NCBI GenBank assembly: GCA_002482965.1
Contig: DLGZ01000006.1
Location: 1,014-65,013 of the forward strand
Direction of reading: 5' to 3'
Source of the DNA: Verrucomicrobiaceae bacterium UBA7681
GTDB lineage: Bacteria; Verrucomicrobiota; Verrucomicrobiia; Verrucomicrobiales; Verrucomicrobiaceae
DNA length: 64,000 nt
Shown: positions 54,484-62,487 of the stretch, piece by piece
Layout of the letters: each line of letters opens with the position of its first letter
How positions within the stretch are numbered: the stretch's first letter is position 1
The notes under the pieces: model-generated
The model's input: only the letters and a program-made list of their open reading frames with translations
Database searches by the model: none
Told to the model about the DNA's origin: nothing
Program-made: the position numbers and the translations under genes

Positions 54484-55936
54484 GTAGGCCCACAGCCATG
54501 GTGATCAGCGTTCCTAGCAGGCTGAACCAGATGAAGGAGATGAGCACTGGCGGCTTCAGGGCCGTGAATGCGCCGTTTTGATACATGAAGATACTCAGCA
54601 GCGTGACGAAGCCTGCCAGGCAGCCGAGTAGCGCCCCCCGCGTGGTGGCGCGCTGCGTGAACATGCCAAGAAAGAACAGCCCCAGCAGCGGCCCACCAAT
54701 GAGACCGATGACGGTATTGACGGACTCGACCAGATTTCCCGGCATGAACGATACCGCAAAGGCGAGTGCCACGACGATGACTCCATAAATCACCGTGATC
54801 CAGCGCGCGCTGCTGACCTGCTGCGCCTGCGTGCCTTCCGGTGAGCTTGAGAGGCGCTGTTTGAAATCGACCACCGTGGCGGACGCCAGAGAATTCAGCC
54901 CGGCAGAAATCGTGGACATGCTGGCCGCGTAGATCGCCGCAATGAGCAGTCCGGGCAGCCCTGACGGAAGCTGCGTGACGACAAAGTATGGCAAGATTTG
55001 GTCCTCCTTGGCAATCAGGCCCGCTACCATGGGATCGCCATGCGTTTTGTAAAAAGCGTATAGCACCAGGCCGGTGCCATAAAACAGCACGAGGACCGGC
55101 AGGATGAACCAAAGCTTGAGCCACAGGGAGCGCTTTGCCTCCTGCAAACTGCCCGCGCTGAGATAGCGCTGCACGGAGACCTGGTCGGTGGCCATCTGCA
55201 CCAGATGCAGAAAGGCTCCTGCCAGCACCACGCTCCAGATATTGACGCGCTCAGACAGACTGAAGGTAAGACTGAGGTCCATGCGGCCATCCGCCATGGC
55301 CGTGTCCCAGACACCGCCCAGGCCGCCGGGGATCTTTCCGACTGCCACGAACACAATGATCAACTGACCACCGAAGAGCACGATCAACTGCATCACATCC
55401 GTCCAGATGACGGCGCGCATGCCACCGAGCGCGGTGTAGAGCGTGGTCAGGACCCCCGTGGCGAGAATGGTGATCCACAACGGCATGCCGGTGACTTTTT
55501 CCAGCGCCAGTGCAGGGGCATAGGTGGCGGCGGCGAGCCAGAGCGCGACACGAAAGATGAACAATCCAGAGGCAAGCAGGCGCACAGAGAGGGAAAACCG
55601 CTCTTCGAGGAACTGATAGGCGGTGAAGAAGCGCGACTGGTAAAACTTAGGCAGCATGTAAAGCGCTGTGAACGGGGTGGCGATGAAGAACGCCAGAACG
55701 ATGTAGGCAAAGCCAAAGCCGTTCTTATACACATCCGCCGGACCGGCGAGGTAGCTGATGCCTGAAAACAACGCCGCCAGAATCGACATGGCGACCAGGA
55801 CGCTGCCCATGCCACGACCCGCAAGAAAGTAGTCGCCAAGCGATTTGGACCCGCGTGCCGAGAACAAACCAATGCCGACTGATGCTGCGAGGTAACTGCC
55901 GAAGATGGTGTAATCGAGCCAGGAGAAGTGCGTCAT
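54440..55936 (-). CDS. Sodium:solute symporter (SSS family)
   Basis: The 498-residue protein has about 13 membrane helices and the SSS signatures GDYFLAGRGMGSVLVAMSILAALFSGISYLAGPADVY and AAIYAASMSTISAGLNSLASATVVDF. It imports a sugar, sugar acid or related solute with Na+. ATG 55936 is used; the frame continues upstream to 56254 without family similarity and would cross operator site 4. The gene is divergent from a NanM-like kelch gene, a pairing common for sialic-acid-type uptake. Its 3' end overlaps the convergent SDR gene. Confidence 0.88.
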   Translation of the reverse strand: MTHFSWLDYTIFGSYLAASVGIGLFSARGSKSLGDYFLAGRGMGSVLVAMSILAALFSGISYLAGPADVYKNGFGFAYIVLAFFIATPFTALYMLPKFYQSRFFTAYQFLEERFSLSVRLLASGLFIFRVALWLAAATYAPALALEKVTGMPLWITILATGVLTTLYTALGGMRAVIWTDVMQLIVLFGGQLIIVFVAVGKIPGGLGGVWDTAMADGRMDLSLTFSLSERVNIWSVVLAGAFLHLVQMATDQVSVQRYLSAGSLQEAKRSLWLKLWFILPVLVLFYGTGLVLYAFYKTHGDPMVAGLIAKEDQILPYFVVTQLPSGLPGLLIAAIYAASMSTISAGLNSLASATVVDFKQRLSSSPEGTQAQQVSSARWITVIYGVIVVALAFAVSFMPGNLVESVNTVIGLIGGPLLGLFFLGMFTQRATTRGALLGCLAGFVTLLSIFMYQNGAFTALKPPVLISFIWFSLLGTLITMAVGLLTSGQSAPSSDRHQ

Positions 55937-55992
55937 GGAGTGCGTGGCAGAGAGGATGAGAGCAGATAAACGCGCTCTTACGAAAGTGTTTC

Positions 55993-56013
55993 CTGGTTTG
56001 TTTTTTAGACCAG
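55993..56013. promoter_or_regulatory. Island operator, site 4 (divergent symporter/kelch)
   Basis: Perfect arms CTGGT and ACCAG enclose 11 bases; the extended arms CTGGTTTG and AGACCAG match site 2 exactly, but the six-base centre is TTTTTT. It lies 56 bases before the symporter ATG and 59 bases before the kelch ATG, so one site can serve both promoters. Confidence 0.8.
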
Positions 56014-56072
56014 GCGATTGAGCAATAAAGCGGAAAGTTCGGCATGATGAACTGCGACCTGTACTGGCCACT

Positions 56073-57068
56073 ATGAATCCACGACTGATCCCGATGATAA
56101 CACGAGTGTTTAAAATTGGAGCCGTGCTGTTTGCGCCACTCGCATGCGCTGTGCATGCCGCAGACTGGGAACCGCTGTCGTCGCTGCCGGAGCCGAATGG
56201 GGGCTTTATCTGTGGCGCAGCCAATGGCAAGATCGTCATCGTTGGCGGCACCAACTGGGAAGGTGAAGAAAAGCACTGGCTGCGGGCGATTCATGCCTTT
56301 GATCCGGCAACGGGGCATTGGGCAAAACTGCGGGATTTGAGCCATTCGCTGGCCTATGGGGCGGCTCTCCAAGGGGCCACGGCTTTCTCGTGGCTTGGCG
56401 GCAGTGACGGCAAGCAGGCGCTGAAAATGCTCGCGGTTATTGAAGGGAGCAAAACCAGCATCCAACTGCCTGAACTACCGGCTGCAGTTGTGCTCGCTGC
56501 CGGGGGGGATGTGAATGGCCGGCACCTCCTAGTTGGCGGCATGGATGATGCGGCGAACATCGCCGGTGTGCAGCGCGCCGTGCATGCCGTGGAGTTTGGC
56601 AACGGTGGCTGGCAGGTGAAAAAGATGACCGACTACCCAGGCAAGCCTTTCGCCGTGGCGGCATCGGCAGTGGTGGGGGATGAACTCTTCGTTTTCGGCG
56701 GAATGAACTACGATGCACCGACAAGCACCCCAGTGAACTCAGTGGAAGCCTATGCATTTTCGCCTGCAAAAAATGCATGGCGTGTGCTCAAGCCGCTCAA
56801 GGCGGCAAATCGTGGAATCGTGGCGGTGGCGCTGAATGAGCAGCATATCTATCTGGCCGGAGGCTATACGACTGACTTCACGGCGGATGCCGTGATCTAC
56901 GATGTGAAGATGGACAGCTATCGAAAGGCGAAATCGCTGCCGTATGCTGCGATGGTGGGCTTGGTGAAGCTCGAAGGCTTTGTTTATTGCCTTGGTGGTG
57001 AGGACAAGAAGCAGTCACGCACGGACAAGGTCTTCCGCATTCCTGCGGATGCGCTGCGGCAGCCTTGA
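56073..57068 (+). CDS. Kelch-repeat protein, NanM-like sugar mutarotase
   Basis: The 331-residue protein has a signal peptide (GAVLFAPLACAVHAADW) and repeated kelch blades with Gly-Gly doublets (IVIVGGTNW, HLLVGGMDD, LFVFGGMNYD, IYLAGGYTT, VYCLGGEDKK), adding up to six blades. This is the layout of N-acetylneuraminate mutarotase NanM, which interconverts anomers in the periplasm to speed transport. Divergent placement beside the SSS symporter with a shared operator supports a role in preparing the same solute for import. An internal ATG at 56094 is an alternative start. Confidence 0.8.
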   Translation: MNPRLIPMITRVFKIGAVLFAPLACAVHAADWEPLSSLPEPNGGFICGAANGKIVIVGGTNWEGEEKHWLRAIHAFDPATGHWAKLRDLSHSLAYGAALQGATAFSWLGGSDGKQALKMLAVIEGSKTSIQLPELPAAVVLAAGGDVNGRHLLVGGMDDAANIAGVQRAVHAVEFGNGGWQVKKMTDYPGKPFAVAASAVVGDELFVFGGMNYDAPTSTPVNSVEAYAFSPAKNAWRVLKPLKAANRGIVAVALNEQHIYLAGGYTTDFTADAVIYDVKMDSYRKAKSLPYAAMVGLVKLEGFVYCLGGEDKKQSRTDKVFRIPADALRQP

Positions 57069-57079
57069 TCGGAGTGTTT

Positions 57080-58003
57080 TTACGGAGTTCCGACGGGTTT
57101 TAGGCGAATCTTGTACCACGCGGCACCGCCTTCAGGATCGGGGACATTAACGACAAAGTGGTCGCCTTTGAGGCCGCTGGAGATGGGGGCTCGAATCTGG
57201 GCTTTTCCATAGCGCGCATTGGTGGTCGAGACCACCTCGGCGGTCAGATCAAGAGAGCGGATGGGGAAGGGATAAAGATCACACATATCAGGGCCGCGAG
57301 TGCCCAGGGTGCGCCACTTGGGCTTCCACCGGCTGCCATTCACATAGCATGGCTCGTGGTTGTCGTCGTTCATGCCCACTTTGGCCTCGCCACCTATTAC
57401 GGCCCAGTAAAAGCCCTCCTTTGTGATGTGCAGTTCGGTGTTGCCGTCCACATAGCCCTCAATGGTGAAGGGTTTGTCTGCGGAGGCATCTTTTCCAGAT
57501 GAATTGTCCTTCGCTGTCATCATGGGGGTCAGCACGCTGTTTTCTTGATTCATCTCCTTGGCTTTGCCGTCGGCTGCGTTGGCGGCGTTCAGATCTCCCT
57601 GCTGGAGCAGCACCGTCTTCAGCGCCTCGTACCTCGGGATGTAGAGCTTGTTCAGCCCCACCACACCGGCGCAGACCTTGGAAGAGTGGTCGGTCAGGAT
57701 GCGGCCCGCCTCCGGTGGCAGACTCTCGGCCGTGGTGTTGGGTGCCTTGGCCGGATTTGCCGCGATCGTGGGGAGATCGGCAATTGCGGCGTTGGTGGCG
57801 TTGGCTCCTGCCAGGCTGCCTGCGGACATCTGGCCTTGCTTGACCACTTCGAGCTGGACCTTGGCCGCATCATTCAGGCGCTGCAGTCCGGAGGTGCGCT
57901 TGGCGGTGTATTCAGTATTCAACTCCGCCAGTGTCTCCGCGTGAAGGTCTTCGAGAAAAAAGTGTCCCAGAAAGAGGAGGCATGTCATGATGAGACGTTT
58001 CAT
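57080..58003 (-). CDS. Secreted protein of unknown function
   Basis: The 307-residue product has a signal peptide (MKRLIMTCLLFLGHFFLEDLHAE). An N-terminal helical region (about 25-130; LNTEYTAKRTSGLQRLNDAAKVQLEVVKQG) fits a short coiled coil. A C-terminal beta domain (about 175-307) ends WYKIRLKPVGTP. This helical-plus-sandwich layout is common in verrucomicrobial secreted proteins of unknown function. It is convergent with the kelch gene (11 bases apart) and no operator site lies before it, so its place in the regulon is uncertain. Confidence 0.6.
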   Translation of the reverse strand: MKRLIMTCLLFLGHFFLEDLHAETLAELNTEYTAKRTSGLQRLNDAAKVQLEVVKQGQMSAGSLAGANATNAAIADLPTIAANPAKAPNTTAESLPPEAGRILTDHSSKVCAGVVGLNKLYIPRYEALKTVLLQQGDLNAANAADGKAKEMNQENSVLTPMMTAKDNSSGKDASADKPFTIEGYVDGNTELHITKEGFYWAVIGGEAKVGMNDDNHEPCYVNGSRWKPKWRTLGTRGPDMCDLYPFPIRSLDLTAEVVSTTNARYGKAQIRAPISSGLKGDHFVVNVPDPEGGAAWYKIRLKPVGTP

Positions 58004-58169
58004 GGTTGTGTGCGCGTGTTTTGTTGAAATGAGGTCAGGATTTCACATAATAACATGCGAGTAATGCTGGCAAGCCGGAAAGCTGACAGCCTGCTGACCA
58101 CGAGGGCCTAGAATGCGATGCTGATCTGGAAAATTGCACCGACAAAACACTCAGAACTCGACCGGCGGC

Positions 58170-58946
58170 TCACTTCGCGGTGTAGCCGCCATCGACGGGC
58201 AAATTGACACCGGTGATGTATTGGGAGGCATCGCTGAGCAGGAAAATGACGGTGCCGCCGAGATCGGTCTCGCTGGCCATGCGACCGAGCATGGTGTGCT
58301 CGCAGTAGCGCTGCAAAAAGGGCTCGGGCTGGTGATTGAAGAAGCCACCGGCGGCGAGGTTGTTGACGCGGACTCCCTGGGGGCCGTAGAGGGCGGCGTA
58401 GAAGCGGGTGAGGTTTTCCATGCCTCCTTTGTGGAAGAAGTAATCGGGCGGCATGTCGCCCATGTTGGTGCCGGTGTAGAGTTCGTAGCTGGGGCCGATC
58501 ATGCCCTGAATGCTGCCGATGTTCACAATGCTGCCACGACCTGCTGCGGCCATGGTCTGGCCAAAGTGACGGTGCATGAGCATGACGCCGGTGGCATTGA
58601 CGCGCATGGATTCAGCAAATTGCTCCGCCGTGCCATTCGCGCCTTTCATGGGACGCAGCACGGCGTTGTTCACCAAGCCATGCAGTGCGCCATGCTGCGC
58701 GGTGATGCGCTCATGCAGCGCCATCACGGAGGCTTCGTCTCCTTGATCCAGCGTTTCGGCGAACACGCGGTGGCCTTTGGCTGTTTCCTCGTCGGCGACG
58801 ACTTGCAGCTTGGCAACATCACGCGAGGCGAGGATCAGAGTGGCACCTGTCTGCGCCAGCATGGCGGCCAGACCACGACCATAGAGGCCTGCACCCCCGG
58901 TGAGGAGGATTGTTCTGCCTTGGAGAGAGAAGAGATCGGCGGACAT
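58170..58946 (-). CDS. SDR-family oxidoreductase (3)
   Basis: The 258-residue protein shows TGGAGLYGRGLA (glycine motif, about 16-27), VNNAV, catalytic Ser in NIGSIQG and YFFHK (Tyr-x-x-x-Lys). The C-terminal FLLSDASQYITGVNLPVDGGYTAK is nearly the same as in the SDR at 29584. An insert around PSYELYTGTNMGDMPPDYFF is longer than usual and may shape the substrate pocket. It is the last gene of the operator-site-5 operon, five bases after the aldolase. Confidence 0.87.
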   Translation of the reverse strand: MSADLFSLQGRTILLTGGAGLYGRGLAAMLAQTGATLILASRDVAKLQVVADEETAKGHRVFAETLDQGDEASVMALHERITAQHGALHGLVNNAVLRPMKGANGTAEQFAESMRVNATGVMLMHRHFGQTMAAAGRGSIVNIGSIQGMIGPSYELYTGTNMGDMPPDYFFHKGGMENLTRFYAALYGPQGVRVNNLAAGGFFNHQPEPFLQRYCEHTMLGRMASETDLGGTVIFLLSDASQYITGVNLPVDGGYTAK

Positions 58947-58951
58947 GATGC

Positions 58952-59761
58952 TTACTTGGATTTGTAAATTGAATCACTGCCATTTGCAGAATCAGAGCCG
59001 CCAAAGTCACCGACCAGTTTCTTGAAGGCGTTGCCGAGTTCGATCACGTCGGCACCGAGGGTGAAGATGCGGGTGCCTTCGGCGATGACTTCCTCCTTCT
59101 GACCGTAAAGGGAGGCAACGGCTGGAAATTTACCGTATTTGAGGGCAGCCGCGGCGACTCGTTTGCGTGCGGCGACGACTTCGGGATGGGTGGCCTGGCC
59201 GAGCTTGCCGATGCGGTGACTGAAATCACCTGCACCAAAGAGCAGCATGTCGAATCCAGGAACGGCGGCGATCTCTTCGACGACTTCGAGAGCTTCGGGG
59301 CTTTCGATTTGGAGGATGACGAATTTCTCTGTGTTGCAGTGATGTGCGTAGTCCGCAAGGGGCACCTGGCAGAAGAGGCCGTCCATGTTGCCGGCGTCCA
59401 GCGCCTTGCTACCGAGGGGGCGGCAGCGGACCATATCGACCACGTTGCGGGCTTCGTCGGCGCTGGTGACGTGGGGGACCATGATGCCGGTGGCATCACA
59501 TTCAAAAGGTTTCACATATTCGCTATAACCGCCTTTGTTGACGCGGACGATGGTGTCCATGTCGTGGAGTTTTGCGGCGCGGACCTGGTGTTCGAGATTG
59601 AGCCAGGAATTGGGGACGTGCTCATTGCACAGCCAGACGGCGCTGGCTCCGGAGAGACCGGCGAGCTCGACGATGCGAGGATCTCCTAAGTTGAGTTTGA
59701 GGACGGTGCAGTTTTGGCCGGCGCGGAGTTCGCGGAGGATGCGGGAGGGGCGGAGTTTCAT
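58952..59761 (-). CDS. HpcH/HpaI-family aldolase (copy 2)
   Basis: The 269-residue protein has the HpaI active-site set in a diverged form: CNEHVPN (His base), TIVRVNKG (Arg), QIESPEAL (metal Glu) and GAGDFSHRIG (metal Asp). It should cleave a 2-oxo acid to pyruvate and an aldehyde. Sequence identity by eye with the 34706 copy is low, which suggests a different stereochemistry or chain length. It overlaps the Gfo/Idh gene upstream as ATGA and is followed after five bases by an SDR. Confidence 0.85.
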   Translation of the reverse strand: MKLRPSRILRELRAGQNCTVLKLNLGDPRIVELAGLSGASAVWLCNEHVPNSWLNLEHQVRAAKLHDMDTIVRVNKGGYSEYVKPFECDATGIMVPHVTSADEARNVVDMVRCRPLGSKALDAGNMDGLFCQVPLADYAHHCNTEKFVILQIESPEALEVVEEIAAVPGFDMLLFGAGDFSHRIGKLGQATHPEVVAARKRVAAAALKYGKFPAVASLYGQKEEVIAEGTRIFTLGADVIELGNAFKKLVGDFGGSDSANGSDSIYKSK

Positions 59762-60711
59762 GTGTCGGATTCGGCAAGAATGTCTGAGATTTGAATGAGC
59801 GCGCCGTTTTGTTCGCGGCTGCGGCGACCGGCGATGATGACGGCCATGAGTTCAACGGTTTCGGCAAAGGGCAGGGGCCGGGTGCCGGTGTGGAGCATGT
59901 CGATGAAGGCGACCAACTGGCCGCGGAAGGCGTGGTAGGTGTCGGTGAGGCGGAGTGGGAGCTGGCCTTTTGTGCCGTAGAGATGGACGGCGCCGAAGCT
60001 GCCATAGGCATCGTGAATGGCACCGATGGTGATACGCACGCCGCTGCGGTGGGTGATGTGAATGACGTCGCCGCCGGAGTCGCTGAGGGCTTGAACTGTG
60101 AGGAATCCGGGGCCGAGGAGGGGCTCGATGGCTTCGAGGGCGTGGATGCCGTAGCGTTCCCAGGTTTTGCAGGTGAAGCTGGTGATCCAGCGGAGGTCGC
60201 CTAGCTGGGTGCGCTGTTCATCGGTCAAGCGCATCTCGGGCGCGTAGCGCATGCCGCTGGTGGAGAGGATGGTGGCTCCAGCTTTGTTCCACTGCACGAA
60301 CTGGCGGAGGTCGGCGATGTTGGTGGCCATGGGCTTGTCCACGAAGACGGGCAGTCCGGCTTCGATGAAGGGGCGTGCGCGGCGGATGTGATCGTCGCCA
60401 TCGTCGGTGGAGATGATTACGGCATCGACCTGGCCGATGACGTCTTCGGGTTGAGAGACGATGTTGGGGATGAGGCTGGCGGCGGCGACCTTGGGGGCAT
60501 CTGCTGGATCATCTGTCCAGAGGTGAGTGACGCGGGCACCGGGGATGTGCATGGTGGCCAAGGGCTGCTGGCCGAGATAGGCGATGATGCCGGGGTAGGG
60601 GCACTCTGCCATGGCGGCGGGATCGTAGCCATTGATGATGGCGCTCCATGAATAGGGGTGGCCGTTGCCATCGATCATGCCGAGCATGGCGAGGCGGAGT
60701 TGTTTGCTCAT
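59758..60711 (-). CDS. Gfo/Idh/MocA-family oxidoreductase (1)
   Basis: The 317-residue protein is a member of the Gfo/Idh/MocA family with an unusual N-terminus (LAMLGMIDGNGHPYSWSAIING, in place of the plain G-x-G-x-x-G). The family motif FVDKPMATNI (EKP equivalent as DKP) is clear, as is a C-terminal substrate domain with HITHRSG and YGTKGQL. It probably oxidises or epimerises a sugar using NAD(P). Partner genes at both ends overlap as ATGA, so the whole operon is translated in step. Confidence 0.8.
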   Translation of the reverse strand: MSKQLRLAMLGMIDGNGHPYSWSAIINGYDPAAMAECPYPGIIAYLGQQPLATMHIPGARVTHLWTDDPADAPKVAAASLIPNIVSQPEDVIGQVDAVIISTDDGDDHIRRARPFIEAGLPVFVDKPMATNIADLRQFVQWNKAGATILSTSGMRYAPEMRLTDEQRTQLGDLRWITSFTCKTWERYGIHALEAIEPLLGPGFLTVQALSDSGGDVIHITHRSGVRITIGAIHDAYGSFGAVHLYGTKGQLPLRLTDTYHAFRGQLVAFIDMLHTGTRPLPFAETVELMAVIIAGRRSREQNGALIQISDILAESDT

Positions 60712-61697
60712 GAAAGGGTGATGGGCAGGCCGGTGGCGGCGGAGTCGAGGGCGGCGCGATTGAAGCGCAGGGTCTGCACGGCTTCTTCAAAGGTGCTCAA
60801 ATTGCAGGGCTTGCCTTCCATGCCGTCCAAGAAGGAATTCGCTTGGGCGATGAAGAGGTCATCGCGTTCCAGCGGTGGGGTGGTGTGCCAGGTCCAGGCG
60901 GTTTCGCCATGTTTCATGGTGGCCCAGCGCTGGGCGTGGGATTCGATTTTCTGGCTGCCGTGTTCGCAGTGGATTTCGAAGATGGCTTCGTTGGCGGCTT
61001 GAAACTGGGTCATGGCGTAGCTGGCGAGGACGGTGCCGTGACGTGCGGTGACGTTGACGGTGTCTTCGACGGTGACGCCTTCGAGGTGCTGATGTGAGGC
61101 ATCGCAAAAGACGCGGGTGGTGGGGCCGATCATCCATTCCATGGCGTTCACGATGTGAGTGAGCGCGTCTTGGATGGCTCCGCCGCCGGTTTCGTGGCGT
61201 GCGTAGTAGATGTCGCGATAGGCAGGGCGGAAGGTGGGGAAGTGCTGGCCGGCAACGACGCTGGCGTGAAGTGGTTTTCCCAAGGCGCCAGTCTGCAAAA
61301 ACTCACGGGCTGCGATGATCCACGGGAAGCAGTGGTAAACGTAGGCGATGGCTACGAAGCGGTCGCTTGAGGTGATGGCGGTGCGGGTTTCTTCAATGCC
61401 GTCCAACGTGACTGAGAGGGGCTTTTCGATGAGGAGAGCCGCGCCATGAGCTGCGCCTTCGCGGGCGATGGTCAGATGGGTGTGGGCCGGGGTGCAGATG
61501 ACCCAGGCGTCGAAGTGCTGAGCTTGGACAGCTTCACTCAGGCTGGCATAAGCCGTGGCATTGTAGCGCTGGCTGACCTCGCCGAGGAGTTTGGCATTGG
61601 CATCGCAGACGCTGACGGTGCAGCGGCCGCTTTGCTGAAAGCAGCGCAGATGGCGCTCGCCAATGCTGCCGCAGCCGATGATGAGGATGGAATGCAT
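60708..61697 (-). CDS. Gfo/Idh/MocA-family oxidoreductase (2)
   Basis: The 329-residue protein has a standard Rossmann start (ILIIGCGSIGERHLR, G-x-G-x-x-G), the EKP motif in LLIEKPLSVTL, and GGGAIQDALTHIVNAMEW, the family's catalytic Asp/His region. It is the first gene of the operon and lies 46 bases from operator site 5. Two Gfo/Idh enzymes in tandem often carry out successive oxidation and reduction (epimerisation) of inositols or sugar acids. Confidence 0.88.
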   Translation of the reverse strand: MHSILIIGCGSIGERHLRCFQQSGRCTVSVCDANAKLLGEVSQRYNATAYASLSEAVQAQHFDAWVICTPAHTHLTIAREGAAHGAALLIEKPLSVTLDGIEETRTAITSSDRFVAIAYVYHCFPWIIAAREFLQTGALGKPLHASVVAGQHFPTFRPAYRDIYYARHETGGGAIQDALTHIVNAMEWMIGPTTRVFCDASHQHLEGVTVEDTVNVTARHGTVLASYAMTQFQAANEAIFEIHCEHGSQKIESHAQRWATMKHGETAWTWHTTPPLERDDLFIAQANSFLDGMEGKPCNLSTFEEAVQTLRFNRAALDSAATGLPITLS

Positions 61698-61743
61698 TGA
61701 GGCGGAGTAAACGTCGGCAGCAGCGCGCTCAAAGAAAAATGAT

Positions 61744-61764
61744 CTGGTCTGATCAGGGAACCAG
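61744..61764 (-). promoter_or_regulatory. Island operator, site 5
   Basis: Perfect arms CTGGT and ACCAG enclose 11 bases (CTGATCAGGGA). The inner part differs from sites 1 and 2, but the arm spacing is identical. It ends 46 bases before the reverse-strand ATG of the leading Gfo/Idh gene. Confidence 0.75.
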
Positions 61765-61775
61765 TGTGTGATGTT

Positions 61776-62429
61776 TTACTTCACCAAGCCTGTTCGTTTT
61801 GCCGTGCGGTATTCTTCGATGCGCTTTATTGAATCGTCGGTTAGTTGGTTCAGAGGGAGATCAAAGGTCTGGCCATCCTCCCGGCGAATCAGGACGGTTG
61901 TTTTGGTGAGTGCGAGAATCTTGGCCTGGACTGTTCGGCCGTCCGTGCTCTTCAACGAAATGATGCCACTGGCCGACTTGCGTTCGGGGGCCGGTGGAGG
62001 TGTGTCGTTTTTGACAGCGACGGTGGGTGCCGCGACGGCGGGTTCATTTCTGGAGGGCGGGCTGATGGCAGTCGCATGGCTGATGGCGTAGTCATGATAC
62101 CTTTCAGTGGCATAAATGACCACTGCCAGCACAAGTGCTGCTTTGAGCACATAACCCGAAAAGGTAGGAGGCTTATAATTCGGGATTTCTTTTTTGGGTT
62201 TGGGCGGATACAGGTCTGGGTGCAGTTCGTATCTGGCGAGCTTCCACATGTTCTGATGGGCATTGCCAGAGGGACCTTCAAAGACAGCTTTGATATAGTT
62301 GCTTGCTCCGCCGCGGGTCGGCGGCACTGGCAGCTTGAGAAATTCAAGAAGGGCCTTCTGCTTGGGCTGAATTGCCTCGTCGCGCCAGCTATCGCCGGAA
62401 GGTTTTTTGTCAGCAGTGGAGTGGTCCAT
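61776..62429 (-). CDS. Membrane-anchored SLA1-homology-like domain protein
   Basis: The 217-residue protein has a cytoplasmic N-terminal part (residues 1-85) and one membrane helix (VLKAALVLAVVIYATERY, about 93-110). A C-terminal extracytoplasmic SHD1/SLA1-like module follows: LKSTDGRTVQAKILALTKTTVLIRREDGQTFDLPLNQLTDDSIKRI. This module is frequent in verrucomicrobial and planctomycetal secreted proteins and its ligand is unknown. It lies between the island and the DUF1592 gene and has no operator of its own. Confidence 0.72.
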   Translation of the reverse strand: MDHSTADKKPSGDSWRDEAIQPKQKALLEFLKLPVPPTRGGASNYIKAVFEGPSGNAHQNMWKLARYELHPDLYPPKPKKEIPNYKPPTFSGYVLKAALVLAVVIYATERYHDYAISHATAISPPSRNEPAVAAPTVAVKNDTPPPAPERKSASGIISLKSTDGRTVQAKILALTKTTVLIRREDGQTFDLPLNQLTDDSIKRIEEYRTAKRTGLVK

Positions 62430-62487
62430 GTAGTGAGGGCAGATGGTTCCCGATTCTGCCTTGGCTTGGCACGAAATGAAACCTGCT

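Noticed and set aside
54440..56254. Extension of the symporter frame to 56254
   Set aside because: The extra 106 residues lack membrane character, overlap the kelch gene and would place operator site 4 inside coding sequence.
31611..57068. Canonical sialic-acid (nan) operon
   Set aside because: Sialidase-like, SASA, NanM-like and SSS genes fit, but no NanA lyase, NanK kinase, NanE epimerase or NagA/NagB is seen.
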